Source of the DNA: Sympetrum striolatum
Lineage: Eukaryota > Arthropoda > Insecta > Odonata > Libellulidae
Assembly (NCBI GenBank): GCA_947579665.1
Contig: OX388349.1
Span: 22,910,459 to 22,974,458, forward strand
Reading direction: 5' to 3'
DNA length: 64,000 nucleotides
Every line of letters begins with the position of its first letter. The first letter of the stretch is position 1. The notes under the pieces were generated by a model. It did not search any database and was not told the origin of the DNA. It saw nothing but the letters and a program-made list of their open reading frames with translations. Positions 11,592-24,799 of the stretch are shown piece after piece. A program made the translations under genes and the position numbers.

Positions 11592-11599
11592 TTACATTT

Positions 11600-13215
11600 A
11601 GTTGATTAACTCCCTGTATAGTAGCTCATATTAATCTACTTCCTGAATTTTTATATTTGATCCAATTTATTCCATATCGGTAATTCAGTGTAGATCTTTC
11701 TTCGTAAATTTTGTGTATTGTAGTTATTCTGGTTTTGGTGTGTTTTATAGTACATGTGAGTTCTTTATTTTGTCGATAGCTTTTGAGAGCTAATCATGAT
11801 GTCATTAAAAAGCTTTTGCATATCCTCCTTTGTGCTGTTTTCATGCGTTAGATTTATTTGTATTATTTTGGACTGACTTTTAACTCACATCAAACTTAAA
11901 ATTCTGTCCTCTCCGTTTTTACTCTCTTATGTCTGAGCTATTTTTCACTCGTCGAAATATGTCAAGAAGACTTAGAAGAGGTAAGGTACTTACATACCTA
12001 CTAGAGTAAGAAGTTTATTTCTCTCCAGCATGAAAGGTAAAGGTACAAAAGTGAGTTAATTAACTAAGTGACATTTGGGAAGTTTTTTTAATCTCATGAT
12101 CAGCTCGTCAGCAGACTTTCATGCATTTTTACAGTTTAATCTCCACCTCTCTCGATATTTTCGTCATTCCTTATGATACCTTTATGCGGAGTGCATTAAA
12201 GTATGGCGGTTGTCGATTTTTAGGCGTAAATCTTCTCAAAAGATTATTTTTTTAAGCTGCATTAAGCGTGGCGCAAAGCTAAATACCTTTTTTTAGCCTT
12301 GAACTTCGCGTAATTATGTCTAACGCCTTTGATCATATTCGTGTTTTATGCACAAACGGATGCGCTTTTAATAAACAGTATTTTGCAGAATCCTTTTTTC
12401 AAAGTGCAGAATTTGAATCAACACCACGTTGTATTAACGAATCAATCCATATAAATTTAATCAAATCTCATTTCAGAACAAGTATTACCCTGTCAAGAAT
12501 AACTTGTCCTAATTTCACTTTTTAATTGAATATGCATAATTTGAATAAATATGTATCATTTAATACAAGTGGTTCTTATAAACCAAGTAGTATGAAATTG
12601 AAATCATTAATAATTTAACGTATTCATTACTTACCCTATTAATTTGACAATGAGACATCATTCGCAAATGTTCAACCGAATGCATTTGGAGTAATAGAAT
12701 GAATAATTAAATAATTTTAATGATAACTAAGGGCAAATTCTATTATCTTTTAACCACTAAATCGATTATGGAGTAATTTCTCCGTAAATTCTACCAGGAT
12801 TATGGAATAAGATTGGACTCTAGAATAACGTTAAGGAAACTTCCCGTTGAGCACGACCGAACAATGATCTTGTTACATACATCTTACTCTCTCAGTAAAT
12901 AGATAATGAGATTGTAACAGCCTGAATTCCTTGTACTCTCATGGGAAAACACATAAGCTCGGATTCAACAGTCGCCTTGGTAGTCAGAGGGACTGGTTGT
13001 TTACTACGACGAAATATTTTGTAATAGGTAAAGCACAGGTGCGCATGTGTGTCTATCCTTTAGCTATTGTCTCATAGTCTCAATTTCCACTAGTGTGACG
13101 GCCATGAGGAAGGTGTTACACTGCAACAAGTTCGCACCAAAAATTAGATCAGTGTCAAGTAAGGGAACGAGGATACCCTTTTCTCCTTCCATCAGCGGCG
13201 GAGAGCTGACGAGAA
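11600..13215. other. AT-rich non-coding sequence
   Basis: No convincing gene. The frame at 12316-12525 has no splice context or recognisable protein. Bases 13100-13215 are GC-richer and lead into the second copy of the dispersed 83-bp element. Confidence 0.4.
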
Positions 13216-13221
13216 GCGACA

Positions 13222-13303
13222 GATGAACTCTCCGCTTTTAAGCCGAGCGGTTCTCTGATGAATGCTATGCGGAGTCTAATTCGATATGTCAAAGGAAGGA
13301 TTT
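13222..13303 (+). repeat. Dispersed ~83-bp element, copy 2
   Basis: Diverged copy of 9842-9926 in the same orientation, about 3.4 kb downstream. It shares GATGAACTCT at the start and ATGTCAAAGGAAGGATTT at the end with small differences in between. Confidence 0.6.
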
Positions 13304-13309
13304 TCGGGA

Positions 13310-15285
13310 AGAGCTATTCTTTAAAGATTCATGTCGGTCAGATATTCCCTACCGACGCTTCGTAGCGAAGGATCGCTAGCTGCGAGTATAAAGTAAAATT
13401 ATATTACTTCTCATTTAAAATGACAAATAATATCATTTTGAGTTATTTTAACTTAGGTCATCTCTGTTTATCTAGGTTATTTAATTTTGAATACGTTTAT
13501 AAAAGTATATTGGCTGTACGCCGAAAAATTAGTTAAATTAAATGAAACAGTATCAAATGACATTATGAAAAATACTCATAAAGAAATAAAAATTTAATCA
13601 AGTGAAATACAAGAAAACATTTTCTAGTTTATCTGTTTTAATTTTCTAAACCTGAAGTAATCATGTCTATTGAGAGCTCAGGCTGATCATATATTTATTT
13701 ATATCGCACTACTGCATTAAATTTCTATGTCACACAATTAATTTTTGCGTGAAGTCGTATTCACAGGGATAATTAACTCTTCCTCTTTCGTATATCATGT
13801 ATCTTATCTTTTCTCGCCGTAATTCAACTTTTCTTTTGTATGGTAAGAAATGCGAGTTAATTCTGCATTTCCTTGCAATATTAATAAAACGTAAGTCACC
13901 CACAATTTCGCGAAACAATGATGATTTTACTAAAAAGTAGGAAAATACTTCTCTCTGGGTGTTATATTCTTACCTTCTAGTTTCCCTTGAAATTCGGTAT
14001 TAAATTATGCCGTTTTTCAAGTTAAAAATCTCTCATTTATTGCACTAAAAGTACTGTAGTTTTGAGATGATAAACTTTTATAAGATAAGCTAACACAATC
14101 TCTATTCATGGGGTAAACTTTTTTGTTACTCGCCGTACTATTCAAGGATAATTTTAATGTACAAATCGTGTAAAATCATTTCATAGCGTTGATGTTCTAC
14201 TTTATATCCTATTTTCTAATCTTAGAGTGCATAATAATAAACCCATATTCCATAGTTTGTGCTCCTGTTATATGCTTGCGTTAATTTTTATGACGTTGAC
14301 TTAAACATAAGATCGGACTTTGAAGTCCCAATTTAGCCCAAATTAGGTTTCGCTGTTCACCTCTTTCTCTCCTGCTTCTCATCCACCCCTTTTCACCCCT
14401 ACGTGCCCCACACCATTTTCATCCCCTCATTTTTTCACCCCTTAGCCTTCCATCCCTTATCCATTTACACCCTCCCCTTCGTTCCTGTTTATGGGATTAG
14501 TCCCTTCACCGTAGCTGCCCTGCGAAGCGGCCATCTTCTTTCTCTCTAACATTTTCCCGAAACTCACTTCTGCTAATGCTTCTTGCGCCTCCCTCTTAAA
14601 CCATTTACGCTCCGGATTTTTTAAAAAACATTCCCTCGACTTTTGATGGCATTGAACATAATTAAAGGAAGTGAAATTAGATTCCGCGGGACTCACATGC
14701 GTTGCTGGAGATATTATCGAACGCGATCCATAGGGGGCATCGTTTTTGCCCTAATTGATCTCTAAAAGGTTTAATGCTAGCTTCGGAAGGTTCCGAAAAT
14801 ATCCATCCGACGTCGGAATTAAAAATTGCGATTATAATCTAATTTGGGCGGTGTCTTTCGCGATGGAGGGAGAAATATCGGCCGAAGGTCACTGGAGAAG
14901 GATTTTCCTTTGTAGCGACCAGTAAATGACATTAAGCACTTTGTTTCTATTACGGGTTCCCTTTAAAGTTTTTGAATGTGAGAAAAGTAGGCTTACGCCG
15001 GTATATCCTTTCGGGAAAAATTATGGAAAACTTTAAGTCCTCAAAAAAACATTACTGATGAGGTACTTCGCCGTTATTAAAAACAACATTGCAGAATAAA
15101 TTTCTATTTGAATAGTTTGACGTTGATTTGGTGAAAGAGGACTTCGCATATCAGTGATTTTCATTTGTAATATTCCTTATACATGCAGGAGTTTAGAAGA
15201 AAAATTACTGATATTAAAAGGTAATAAATAATTGATTGAAATATTATATATTTATTATAAGAAAACAAGGGTTTCTCTTTTGGAT
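13310..15285. other. Non-coding sequence with a GC-richer patch
   Basis: No exon recognised. Bases about 14330-14900 are GC- and CpG-richer and contain a purine/pyrimidine-biased frame (14457-14696 minus) without recognisable features. Donor-like GTAAG motifs near 13845, 13890 and 13975 have no fitting open exon beside them. Confidence 0.4.
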
Positions 15286-15290
15286 TTCAG

Positions 15291-15412
15291 AAAAACCTCG
15301 TGCTGTTCTCTATAATATAGTTACGGATTACCCAAGATTAATCTACGTTATAAGTGATGGAGAAGGGAAGGTTATTTCAAGAGAAGAATATTTACCTAGG
15401 TCGTGTTTATGA
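15291..15412 (+). CDS. Candidate terminal exon, unknown protein
   Basis: The acceptor-like sequence GTTTCTCTTTTGGATTTCAG ends at 15290. After two bases, 39 codons are open to TGA at 15410-15412, including AVLYNIVTDYPRLIYVI and KVISREEYL. The frame would follow a phase-1 intron. The frame also runs open upstream of the acceptor for some distance, and the codons are AT-rich, so a chance frame cannot be excluded. No AATAAA was seen close downstream. No family was recognised. Confidence 0.22.
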
Positions 15413-15419
15413 AAAAAAT

Positions 15420-16335
15420 TCTGTTGTATCGTTTATAAGTGTTTTATTTCTCCTTCATCAAGAATATTTACGTTGCTTGTTCTCATGAATAACTCTGCAT
15501 AAACTCAGTATATTAATATGAATTCCATTTTCACGGAAATCTCGTAGTTTGATGAATACTACAAATATAATATGTACGCACGTAATACTACATATTAAAA
15601 GAAACATAATATACTACATTCTATTCTCATTTTTAGGTAGTTCTCATATTTAATGAATATTTAATCTGAGTGGTAATAGCTCTTGAAATGTATACTTAAA
15701 CAGTTAATAAAGGTAATAAAATAGATTGAATGGTTATATCAAGATTTCATAGGCATGTATACGGATAGTTGACTATAAAAAGGGATAGGATCGTAGGATT
15801 TGCAAAGATTAATTTATCTACTACATAAGCGGGTATAAAAACTTTCTCCTTTCTTCGCAGTTTACGAGTATCGTAGTCCGACAGTACTTAACTTAAAAAG
15901 ATTGGCAACTTTTGCTTACTACTACGCCATAGTCATATCAAATGCTTTCCAGCTCGAATAAAAACCTCGCATATGGCAATTAATTACTGTAGTATGGGCT
16001 TACGTGATCCAAGTGCCTATCGAGTTTGTTAATGTTGTTTGCGCATGGGCGTCTTCTTAGTTTCCATCGTGAATTGGTAGGTTTTACTTTATGCCCTTAA
16101 CTTCTATTGCTGCCTAGATAGCTGTAATATTGGGAGATTATTGCAAAGAAATTTCAGTTACGACTCTTTATATGATCATTGATACCTTTGATAGTATCCA
16201 GCAATGTAGCCCAGCCTAGCGTAGCAACACGACGCTCTGTTGCTCAACTATCCGTACAGTTTTAATTCGTGTAGCATTTAGAAATCTTCACTTGAAAATT
16301 TGTTCAGTAAGGGTGTCTTGGTTAGTAATAAGGGA
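15420..16335. other. AT-rich non-coding sequence
   Basis: Nothing recognised beyond general AT richness. Confidence 0.4.
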
Positions 16336-16340
16336 GGGGC

Positions 16341-16640
16341 TAATAATAATAATATTAAAGGTTTTTATTAGGGCGAGATTGAAACTAGGAAGTCTCCTCT
16401 TACATCTAACCCATCGCCATATGAGAAACAGAAAGAAAGAGATAGTTTTCAAAAGTGCACGAAAAAAAACTAATTTGCGGATTCAAAAAACCAAAGCTCA
16501 GGAAAAACTTTCCACTGCAGGAAAACACTCACAAGAAGGGGAGTGTAAAAAACCTGCGAAACCTACAGATAGAAAACTATATTTTGTGATGAAGGAGAAT
16601 GAAAAGAGTTATGAAAGACAAGTAGAGAATAGATGAAAAT
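16341..16640 (-). mobile_element. LINE-3'-end-like repeat, family A copy 1
   Basis: Read on the minus strand this ends in ...AATATTATTATTATTAG, the usual (ATT)n-type tail of non-LTR elements. Its plus strand aligns by eye with 56394-56660, 30614-30835 and the reverse complement of 31380-31644. Shared blocks include AAACTTTCCACTGCAGGAAA and GTCTC-TCTTAC/ATA. The open frames at 16292-16839 are lysine-rich products of the A-rich strand and are not supported as genes. Confidence 0.6.
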
Positions 16641-16649
16641 TATACAAAA

Positions 16650-19300
16650 AAGACAGGGGGAAAATGCATATTCACTTCACGTGATCAAATCAAATAAAAC
16701 ATCTTCACAAATGACACTAATTATAGATGAATTCAAAATAAACATTAACAATATATATATATATCTCAATGATGGAAATGAAATTACAAGTAGAAACACA
16801 TACAAATGCAAGATAAAAAGGTCTAATACACTAAGATGATAAAATAAGAAAATGTTGCAAGAATTATAGTCTAACAAAGATAAAACACGTAAAAATATTT
16901 TAAGAATAAGATTACAATTTGAAATACATGAAAATGTAAGATTAAAAGGTCTAGTTCACTAAAAAGACAAAAGAAGAAAGTGAAGAAGGTAGGAGTGCTA
17001 TTCTATGTATCGTATATGCCTATCTTTAGGTATAGCAACCATAATATGTAGTGTCTTTGCTCTTTCCGATGAATTCTTAAAATGCCATATTGTAGTGAAA
17101 ATCCAATAAGAGTGGAGTTAATATAGAAACTCTTTACCATTAGTTTGAGTTCCTCGTCATGTCTCCAGCAATTGTTTGTTTAGCAGAATCAACAAGGGGA
17201 GATTGCCCCTATCGACTCCCCTCTGGTTTCGCCAATGCTTTGAACACGATTATATATTAATGGAAAGAAACCGCCCTCTACTTTATTTCGGAAATTGGTT
17301 ACATTCGATGTCCCTGTGAACTGAATCACGTATTGTAGTACGAGCTTTTTAATTAGTTACGATGGTCGATTCTTCGATTATTTTACATTTTAGAGCATAC
17401 ACACACAGTTGTATCAGTGAGATATCAATAAAAGTTTGTAAAATAATGGAATTGAATACATTGTTACAACTAATCCTAGAAAAGGAGAGTGGCTTCAATA
17501 TGTACAGATATTAATGCAGTTGAGTTGCTGCCGCCCTTTTTCAAGATAGTTTAAACAAGTGCTTCAATACTTCGTCTATCAATTGATCGATCTTTTTGCT
17601 CCTGCCATTGCGGTGAATGGAAATCTCGGATAGAGTCATTAACCGAGAATTTATTGCAAGTACTGTTTTGGACTGGCTTAGTCGAAGTTGGAGTTATCAA
17701 TCAGTGCGTGTGCTTTAATTCCTCTTTGATTACTGTTATTCTCCCAGCATCCTTTCGGTTAACGACTTCCATTATCAGGCCATTGCCTCTTTAAGGATGT
17801 GTTACTCCCACTTGCTCTGTCTCCTGCCAATTTTACCAACTAACTTTGCCAACTCTCATTTATCTTTTCCCGTCAAATTAATATACATGAAAAGTGATAT
17901 ATATCTTAGAAACAATAAATTCTGTCTGGAGTCAGAGCAAGTAAACCTAAGTGTCTTACTTCTAAGTTAGCTACTTTAAGCAGTCACCGCGAATACAAGT
18001 TGGGAGTTTTAAAGGAATGTGTATAAATACTCAGCTGCACTTGATATATACTTAAATATGTATTATAATTTATAAATTATATATTAATACGTATTAAATT
18101 GCAAGAACTACTTAATCATTAAAACTTAGAGGTTATCTGATTACTATTTTAGGTTAGAAGTTTAGAAAATAAGGTTGGATGTTGGAAGAAGACCAAAAGT
18201 TGAAAAAAACTACTTCGTAAGGTTATATGATTCGTAAAGAGTTGTTACGACAAATTTAACGTCGTGCCATTTCTTTATTCAATTCTTAAATTGTATTGTT
18301 TTATGTGACGTTATTATTTCTTTTAATGCTGTTTGTTTGTTTAAATTAGCTGGATTGTGTAGGTTTTTGAAATGTTGATTTGTTAACGCTTGTTGGTTTT
18401 CATGTTGTGTTGATAAATAAGTTATTGTTAAACGTCTAGTAATAGAAAAAAAGGATTAGAGAAGAAGTCCGATGTGAGTGTCGAGGATACGAGAATAAAG
18501 AGTTTTTCGGTAAGGAATGACTTTATTTTAAGAAAAATCATCTCGCGACGTGACACAGAGCAGTGAGATTTACTCAGCTGCGGATGGAGGATGGGAGTGT
18601 TTAGATGATAGAAGATGTAAAAAAGGTTTAATTTACTTAACAAATTCAGAGAAAATGCGTACTTAGAGGATGTACCCGGTTTTATCCGTCCTCTCAATTA
18701 TAAAGGTCGTTCAGACTGCGAGGAAGATCAAGGGAATACTCGTAGATACTAGAACGAATCGCTTCAAACAATCCTACTTTCTGCCAATTATATGCGACAG
18801 GAAACAATGTTTGGAAAGTTGTACTTGCACTCTTTGCCACACCCCGAAAGGTGGATTTGTGGATATACCTTCATATGTGATCTTCACGTCAATTTTATCA
18901 GTATATTGATTATCCTTCGAATTTTCGTCGCTGTGCTCTATTTATCTTAAATATTAAACCATATATTCATGCATTTTTTAACTCCTCATTCTAATACCTC
19001 CTCATCCGCGTTACTTCCTGTCATGGATATTTTCATTAAATTTCCCTCTCGCCATTTCGTTCTTTTTTGATACAGTTTTTGTGCACAGAATTCGCAGCTC
19101 CCCACAAAGATGAAGTTTCATCTGTTTCATAATTTACGCTGTTTCCCGGTTATCATCCCGTCAGTCATGCAACGGATTTGGGGTGGCCATGGGCATCCAG
19201 TTGCTGCGAATATTTGCTTCCCTTTAATTTTTTATGTCGACATTTATTGTTATTTTGCTTTTAAGTCTAAAGCTTTATCATTCTAGGAGGATAAAAATAT
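16650..19300. other. AT-rich non-coding sequence
   Basis: No gene or clear repeat found. A short (TA)n run lies near 16751-16764. Frames at 18428-18909 are short and on both strands, without splice support. Confidence 0.4.
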
Positions 19301-19309
19301 GATTTTATT

Positions 19310-20372
19310 TGAGTAGCTAGCCAATTGGTTTCGGCTAATGTAATTTATATGCATTAAGAATATTAATATGAGCAGCAATTTCTCAGTAAATATCTAAAAA
19401 ATTAATTCTTAATTAGAAAAATTAATGATTTTTGTTGTAAATTCAATAAGACCACTTGATGAGAACAAATTACGGTATCACACTAAATAGTCACATATAT
19501 AGATACATAGATAAAATTAAAAATACATGCATAGATAAAATTTGAAAAAAATACAAATACAATGTGACTATTTAGTGAAGCCACGTTGTTATATAACATA
19601 CATGAAGCCTCTATCTACTTCAAATAAAACTGTCAAATAATAATCTGTCACAGTACAAAGCATGAACTACACTCATAAGGTGGAAGATTTGTGTATTATA
19701 GTACTTCATAAGGAAAATTAATGATTTCTGTATTGAGATCATATAGATCACTCGAAAAAATGTAATTATAATCTTAAGGTATAACATTGACCGTAGTCAA
19801 ATCAGTCTTTAAAATATATGAACTTTCTTCCTAGTTCAAATAAAATTAGTAAATAACAACCTGTCCTCGCAAGAGTATGAATTACGCTGATGCGATGAAG
19901 ATTTTGTGGATTTCGTTCCTAGAAAAATTCCAAAACAGCCAACAATCGTTATATGGTTCATACCGCATTCGCCGTACAAAACTCAAAGTAGATAAAAATA
20001 TGGAATGCTTTAATTTTGTATCTAGCCAATTGGCGTTGACTACTGTAATTTGAACGCATTAAAAATATTAAAGTAAGTAATGTTTTTAGTAAATATGTAA
20101 TAAGTGTCGCATATAATGAGGAAAATATTTGAGATCTATTGTGGATTCAATAAAAGCATTTTAAGAAACTAAATTAAAGCATTGAAACAAGTCACATAAG
20201 TACATAATATATATGAGGTTCAAGTAATACCAGTAAATAACAACCTCTCCCTGCAAATAGCATACATTGTCCTCGTACTACGCAAAGTTCATGTATTTCG
20301 TTCCCGGAAAACTTCAAAAACAGCAAACAATTGTTATAGGCATTGCGCATGCCGCATTCGCGATACAAGTAC
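19310..20372 (+). repeat. Degenerate tandem repeat, about three copies
   Basis: Three diverged copies are visible. CTAGCCAATTGG occurs at 19317 and 20032. CAAATAAAA-type blocks followed by AATAA(T/C)AA(T/C)CTGTC occur at 19621, 19837 and, diverged, 20221. The block from TCGTTCCTAGAAAAATTCC to the CCGCATTCGC sequence at 19914-19983 recurs at about 20299-20371, an offset of 385 bp. Unit length varies (about 216-385 bp), so insertions or deletions have occurred. No coding capacity. Confidence 0.7.
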
Positions 20373-20379
20373 CATGGGT

Positions 20380-21150
20380 GTATCTCTCATAGTCACCACA
20401 TTGTGGCAATGGAGCCGTGTACTTTGTTTTCAAAACACCTACTGTCAATGTAATCCCGAACTACACTTTCCGAAAACCCCTCCATCTAACCTTATCGCAC
20501 CTCACAACCATTCGGGGGCCCGAAACGAGATGGCGATCCACAGGTTTGGGGCATCCGCGCCTCCGATAATAGAGTGACTTTAAATTGTCGACGTCCCTGC
20601 AGATAACACCGTGGACAATAGCAACAGCAGCGGTGTAGACCGTCAGCGCGGTTAAGTTTTCCCTCCCGTCGATGTCATCATCTGAGTGTCGAAAGAGTGT
20701 TGCGAGGGATTGGAAAGCTTTGGCGTATCCGGGATCTACGTCGGCGTGGAAAAAATGAAAGTCCTTTCCATTCAGCGGTTCGACGGATCGCTGCCTTCCC
20801 AGTTGTAACGGATGGCTGATATGGTCGCGGACAGACCAATTCGACTGTCCGTTGCTGGTGTCCGGTCGAATGACACGTGTCGCGGTCACTATCGATTCCT
20901 CGAACGTGAGAGCGAGGCGGGAGGGACGCCATCTGTGGGAATTTATAAGCGTCGAATGGGGCAGACGCTTTCATTGGTGGAAGGAACGCAATAATGGCGC
21001 GGACGCTGGAGTAGATTAGAAAAGCCAAAGCTTTATTCTCTGTGAGAGCGACAGAGAGAAACAGCGGTGTTCTTATTCCGGTAAAAAAGAGGCGGCGCTT
21101 TATAAATGGCCGGCCGAGTTGATTCGGAGCTCTGAATGGAAAATATAATT
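20380..21150. other. CpG-rich block, possible promoter region
   Basis: This stretch is clearly richer in G, C and CpG than its surroundings, with ATTGG at about 20972 (inverted CCAAT), GAGAGCGACAGAGAGA near 21042 and TTTATAAATGGCC near 21100. Frames are open on both strands (20461-20889 minus, 142 codons), but none shows a recognisable domain. A CpG-rich promoter or first exon is possible but unproven. Confidence 0.3.
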
Positions 21151-21159
21151 AATCTGATT

Positions 21160-24100
21160 CCGCGATCCGAGCTGCACATGGGATCCGACGTCGTTCTTTC
21201 TGGGAAGTATCGTTCTTTCGTAAATTGTGGAAGGGTATGGAAAGAATTCGTATCATGGAGCGTGTTTTTCTAGTGCTTGATCTGGTATTGTTTTCTTCCA
21301 GCTTATTATGATACATTATAACAAAATATAGGGATGTTAAGAAATACTGAGATATATTAAAGAAACCACGAAGCCATGCTAAGTGGAAGAGAACAATTTT
21401 AAGGTAAAAACAGCACATTGTGAGCTTTAATTTTTCTAAATCAGAGCTATTGCGTATTTGAACGTTTTCGATAAACTGTAAAATCAGGATATTGGAAAGG
21501 CAATAAAGCTAATTATATTTAAATATTTTTGAAATCCCGTTCATGTATTACTTGAACGATAAATTATAGAACCAAGATGTCTAATGATGAAAAGGGCTTA
21601 TGAGCAATATCTTCATGCAAAATTGAAAAAAAGCCAACTTCTGAGGCGTACTGATACTGTTATTGCTATACTGATAACATATCCACAACTAATGAGTAAT
21701 ACATATATTTTCCTTATTTTGATATCAGGATAATCCCCAGTCTAATGCTCTTACTTTGAGATGGTGGTTAACAATTTGGTTTAATTTTGAATAAAATTTA
21801 CGATTTATGAAAATATGTTGATCGATTCAAGATTATCTGGGTTTTATTTTTACCGGCAACATAACTAAGATTTAGAATTGTATGACTTTTTGAAGATGTC
21901 ATCGAATTTTGACATTTTCGAAAATTTGAGTTTCGACTTTTGAAAATTTTAAATATTATCATAGCAAATTCGCTCATATTCTAACTAATAAAAATTTCAT
22001 AAAAAAGCATGCAGGAGATTCTAAATTAACCTGACTATTCACAATTATTATTGAATTTCGATGTTATTTAAAATAAATTCCATCCTGCTTGACGGGGAAT
22101 TTACCTGAGATATAAGAATACAATTTAAATCCCTCCAAACTATAAATTTTATTGTTCCATCCATAAAACTTGTTTCATATCATCTAGAAATTAATGTTTC
22201 CTGGAATTCCTAATGAAAATTCTGTAATATCCTTTGAACTCTGAATAGAATTAAAGGTTTCCGAATGGTTCGTATTATTAAAATAGCAGAATGACTTTTG
22301 TAAATAGTTTTAAATAGGGAAAACATGTATCGATCATCTTTCAATTTATTTTATTCAAAGGAAGAATTTTCTAGAAACTTTGTAATTTAGTTTTTTATTA
22401 CTTATTAGTACTTAAATATTTTCGAAATTTATAGGGCATTTGAATATCATTTCGTATTTTCCCGGAAACTTGAGCTTCATTTCCTTTAAATTTGGAATTA
22501 ACATACAAATAATGTTTCAATAGGATGTTTTTATGGTATTTACCATTCAAAATGCAGAAGTTTTGGAGAGATCATGGTTCAAAAATATACCGTACATCTA
22601 ATACCAAAAACTCATAATAAATACAGCGTTCTACTAGCTGGTTTAGATTTTAACCAACGCAAATATATTGGTAAAGAAAAGAGAATTCGGAATCTAATAC
22701 GTAAGATCTACTAATTCTTATGATTATTATTTTATGTAAACCCATTTATCGTGACCTGATTTCGCTGATGTATTTTATAGAGCTTGGTCTCGTAGCAAGT
22801 TACGAATTGTTTTACGGAATTTAAATGCACTTTAGTGACCCTATTAATCTTGTAGCATCGTCATGGCCAGTTCTGATGGACGCAGAAGTTGCGCCAAGTG
22901 AACAATCTAAGATTATAGGAACGATTTAATGAATTAAATCGCTAGAGTTCACAAGAGAGGACACGAATGATAGGCAGGAAATGGGGTCCCGTAAGATGGT
23001 GAAGAGAGCCTCACTGTCGGGGAGGCATCAACATCAAAAGAGCCTAGTGTCTCGGGATATTTAAATAGTGCATGACAGTGCACTAAAGAATCGAAGCAGT
23101 GATAAGCACCGTTTTCTATTGTTCATAAAGGAAGTTTGGGATACTCTCGGAATCCAAATAAACTGAAGTAGGTTTTTATATTTCATGCAAGTGTCGCATC
23201 CCAAGGACTTAACTTCATTTTGATTGTCTATTAGCAGGAAGAACGTGCCCCGCAGGCATAGATCGGAAAGATCAAAATAACAGAGAAAGCGCGGGTCCGC
23301 AGTTAAACCCGACCCTAACTTCCATCCCCGCTGTAATGCTGCGCAGTTATTTGTGTCATTAGAGGGCTAAGATTGCCTCATAGAGATTGTTATTGCTGTC
23401 ATTATATGGGATGTACTATTCATCTCACCCACTCGGTCCTTCTATTCTTGGAACTGCATCTGTCCCCTTAGCTTATCTCCTATCTTTGTACAACGTGAAC
23501 ACGAAATTTTGAAGGGGAAGAACTGACTGCAGAGCAACTAAATTAGAATTATAAAATGTCATACATTTTGCTAGTCCTACATCACTTTGCTTCCTTTTTC
23601 TCTCGATTAATTCGGCAGGACTTCGCTCTATATTTATATCGCTCGCTAATTTATTCTCGTTGAAATTAGATAGCTGTTGATTTCCCAACATTTTCCTGTT
23701 TGAATTTTAGTGGAAGTCATCACAGGAAAAAGTCATGTTTACAGTGAAGACGAATCAATGACTTTGGAAAATACGGCGCAGAGGATATTGAAATTTTAGA
23801 TGTACTAATACAGCTCTATAGCTAATGCATACAGGAAATACCGCCTTTTTGTCAACAGTTATAACTTCTTATTTTCAATTCAAAGAGAGTAAATTTATGA
23901 TTCGCGATAACAGTCTTAAGTAAATTACTTTTGTATCTAATTGCAGCATGAATTAGGTTTAAAAACTCTCCTCTAAACCTTACTAAATATACAAGGAAAT
24001 TCCCGAAGGCAATAGTTCCTTTGCGTAGTCTTATTATTTTTTGTTCTTTGTATTCTGAAGTAAATAAACACCGCTGGTGTAGTACCCGCATATTCTATAA

Positions 24101-24700
24101 GGGAGAATAATTTTACTACAAACAATATGATGTGCAGTAATGAGTCATGTAATAACATCTTTATGTCAATTGTTATCTTAGATGATAACTAAAATTTTCT
24201 CAAAGCTTTATATAATACAAAATATTAATCTTTAGGTACGCTGACATTTTATTTTTCTCATTTCCATATAAACGTTTCCTGAAGATTAATCGTCTTATGA
24301 GTACACATTTCAAGGAAATACTCCAAAAAAAGGTTTGGATATGGTTGAACGTCGCTATAAAAAATTTTTAGTTATGGTAAATAGTAAAAAATTTATTAAT
24401 AGCATTGCCTATGAGAAAAAGCCATCTAGTTATTTTTTGCAATGACAGAAACCTTAAAAAATCGTATCGTATGTGCCTTTTACAATATTCTCAAGTTTTC
24501 ATGATTTATCACAGTCTCGTATTCCAGATTCTTAGTAATATAATCCTCCCATCATTAATCAAAATTATGTGAAAATAGAGCCATCAAGTCTGTGTATCAT
24601 GTGACTTAAATCTGCAAAGAATCTTTCTCGGTCTACATCCGCTCTTTCACGGAAACATTTTTTTCTGAAGTGAGTTTTTTTCCTCGTTGAAAGACGCGAC
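21160..24700. other. AT-rich non-coding sequence
   Basis: No exon recognised. A perfect palindrome CGATTTAAT-GA-ATTAAATCG lies near 22924-22943. Bases 22860-23320 are somewhat GC-richer but uninterpreted. Confidence 0.4.
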
Positions 24701-24799
24701 TGCTATTTTCCTAGCCTTTAACTTAATAACTGTCGTCACTAACTTCCTCTCCTGTTTGTTATTTTTCTTTTTCTTGGACACACCTTTATAGTTGTGAAT

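Noticed and set aside
20461..20889. 142-codon minus-strand frame in a CpG-rich block
   Set aside because: Frames are open on both strands, no domain or splice sites fit, and GC-rich DNA has fewer stop codons by chance.
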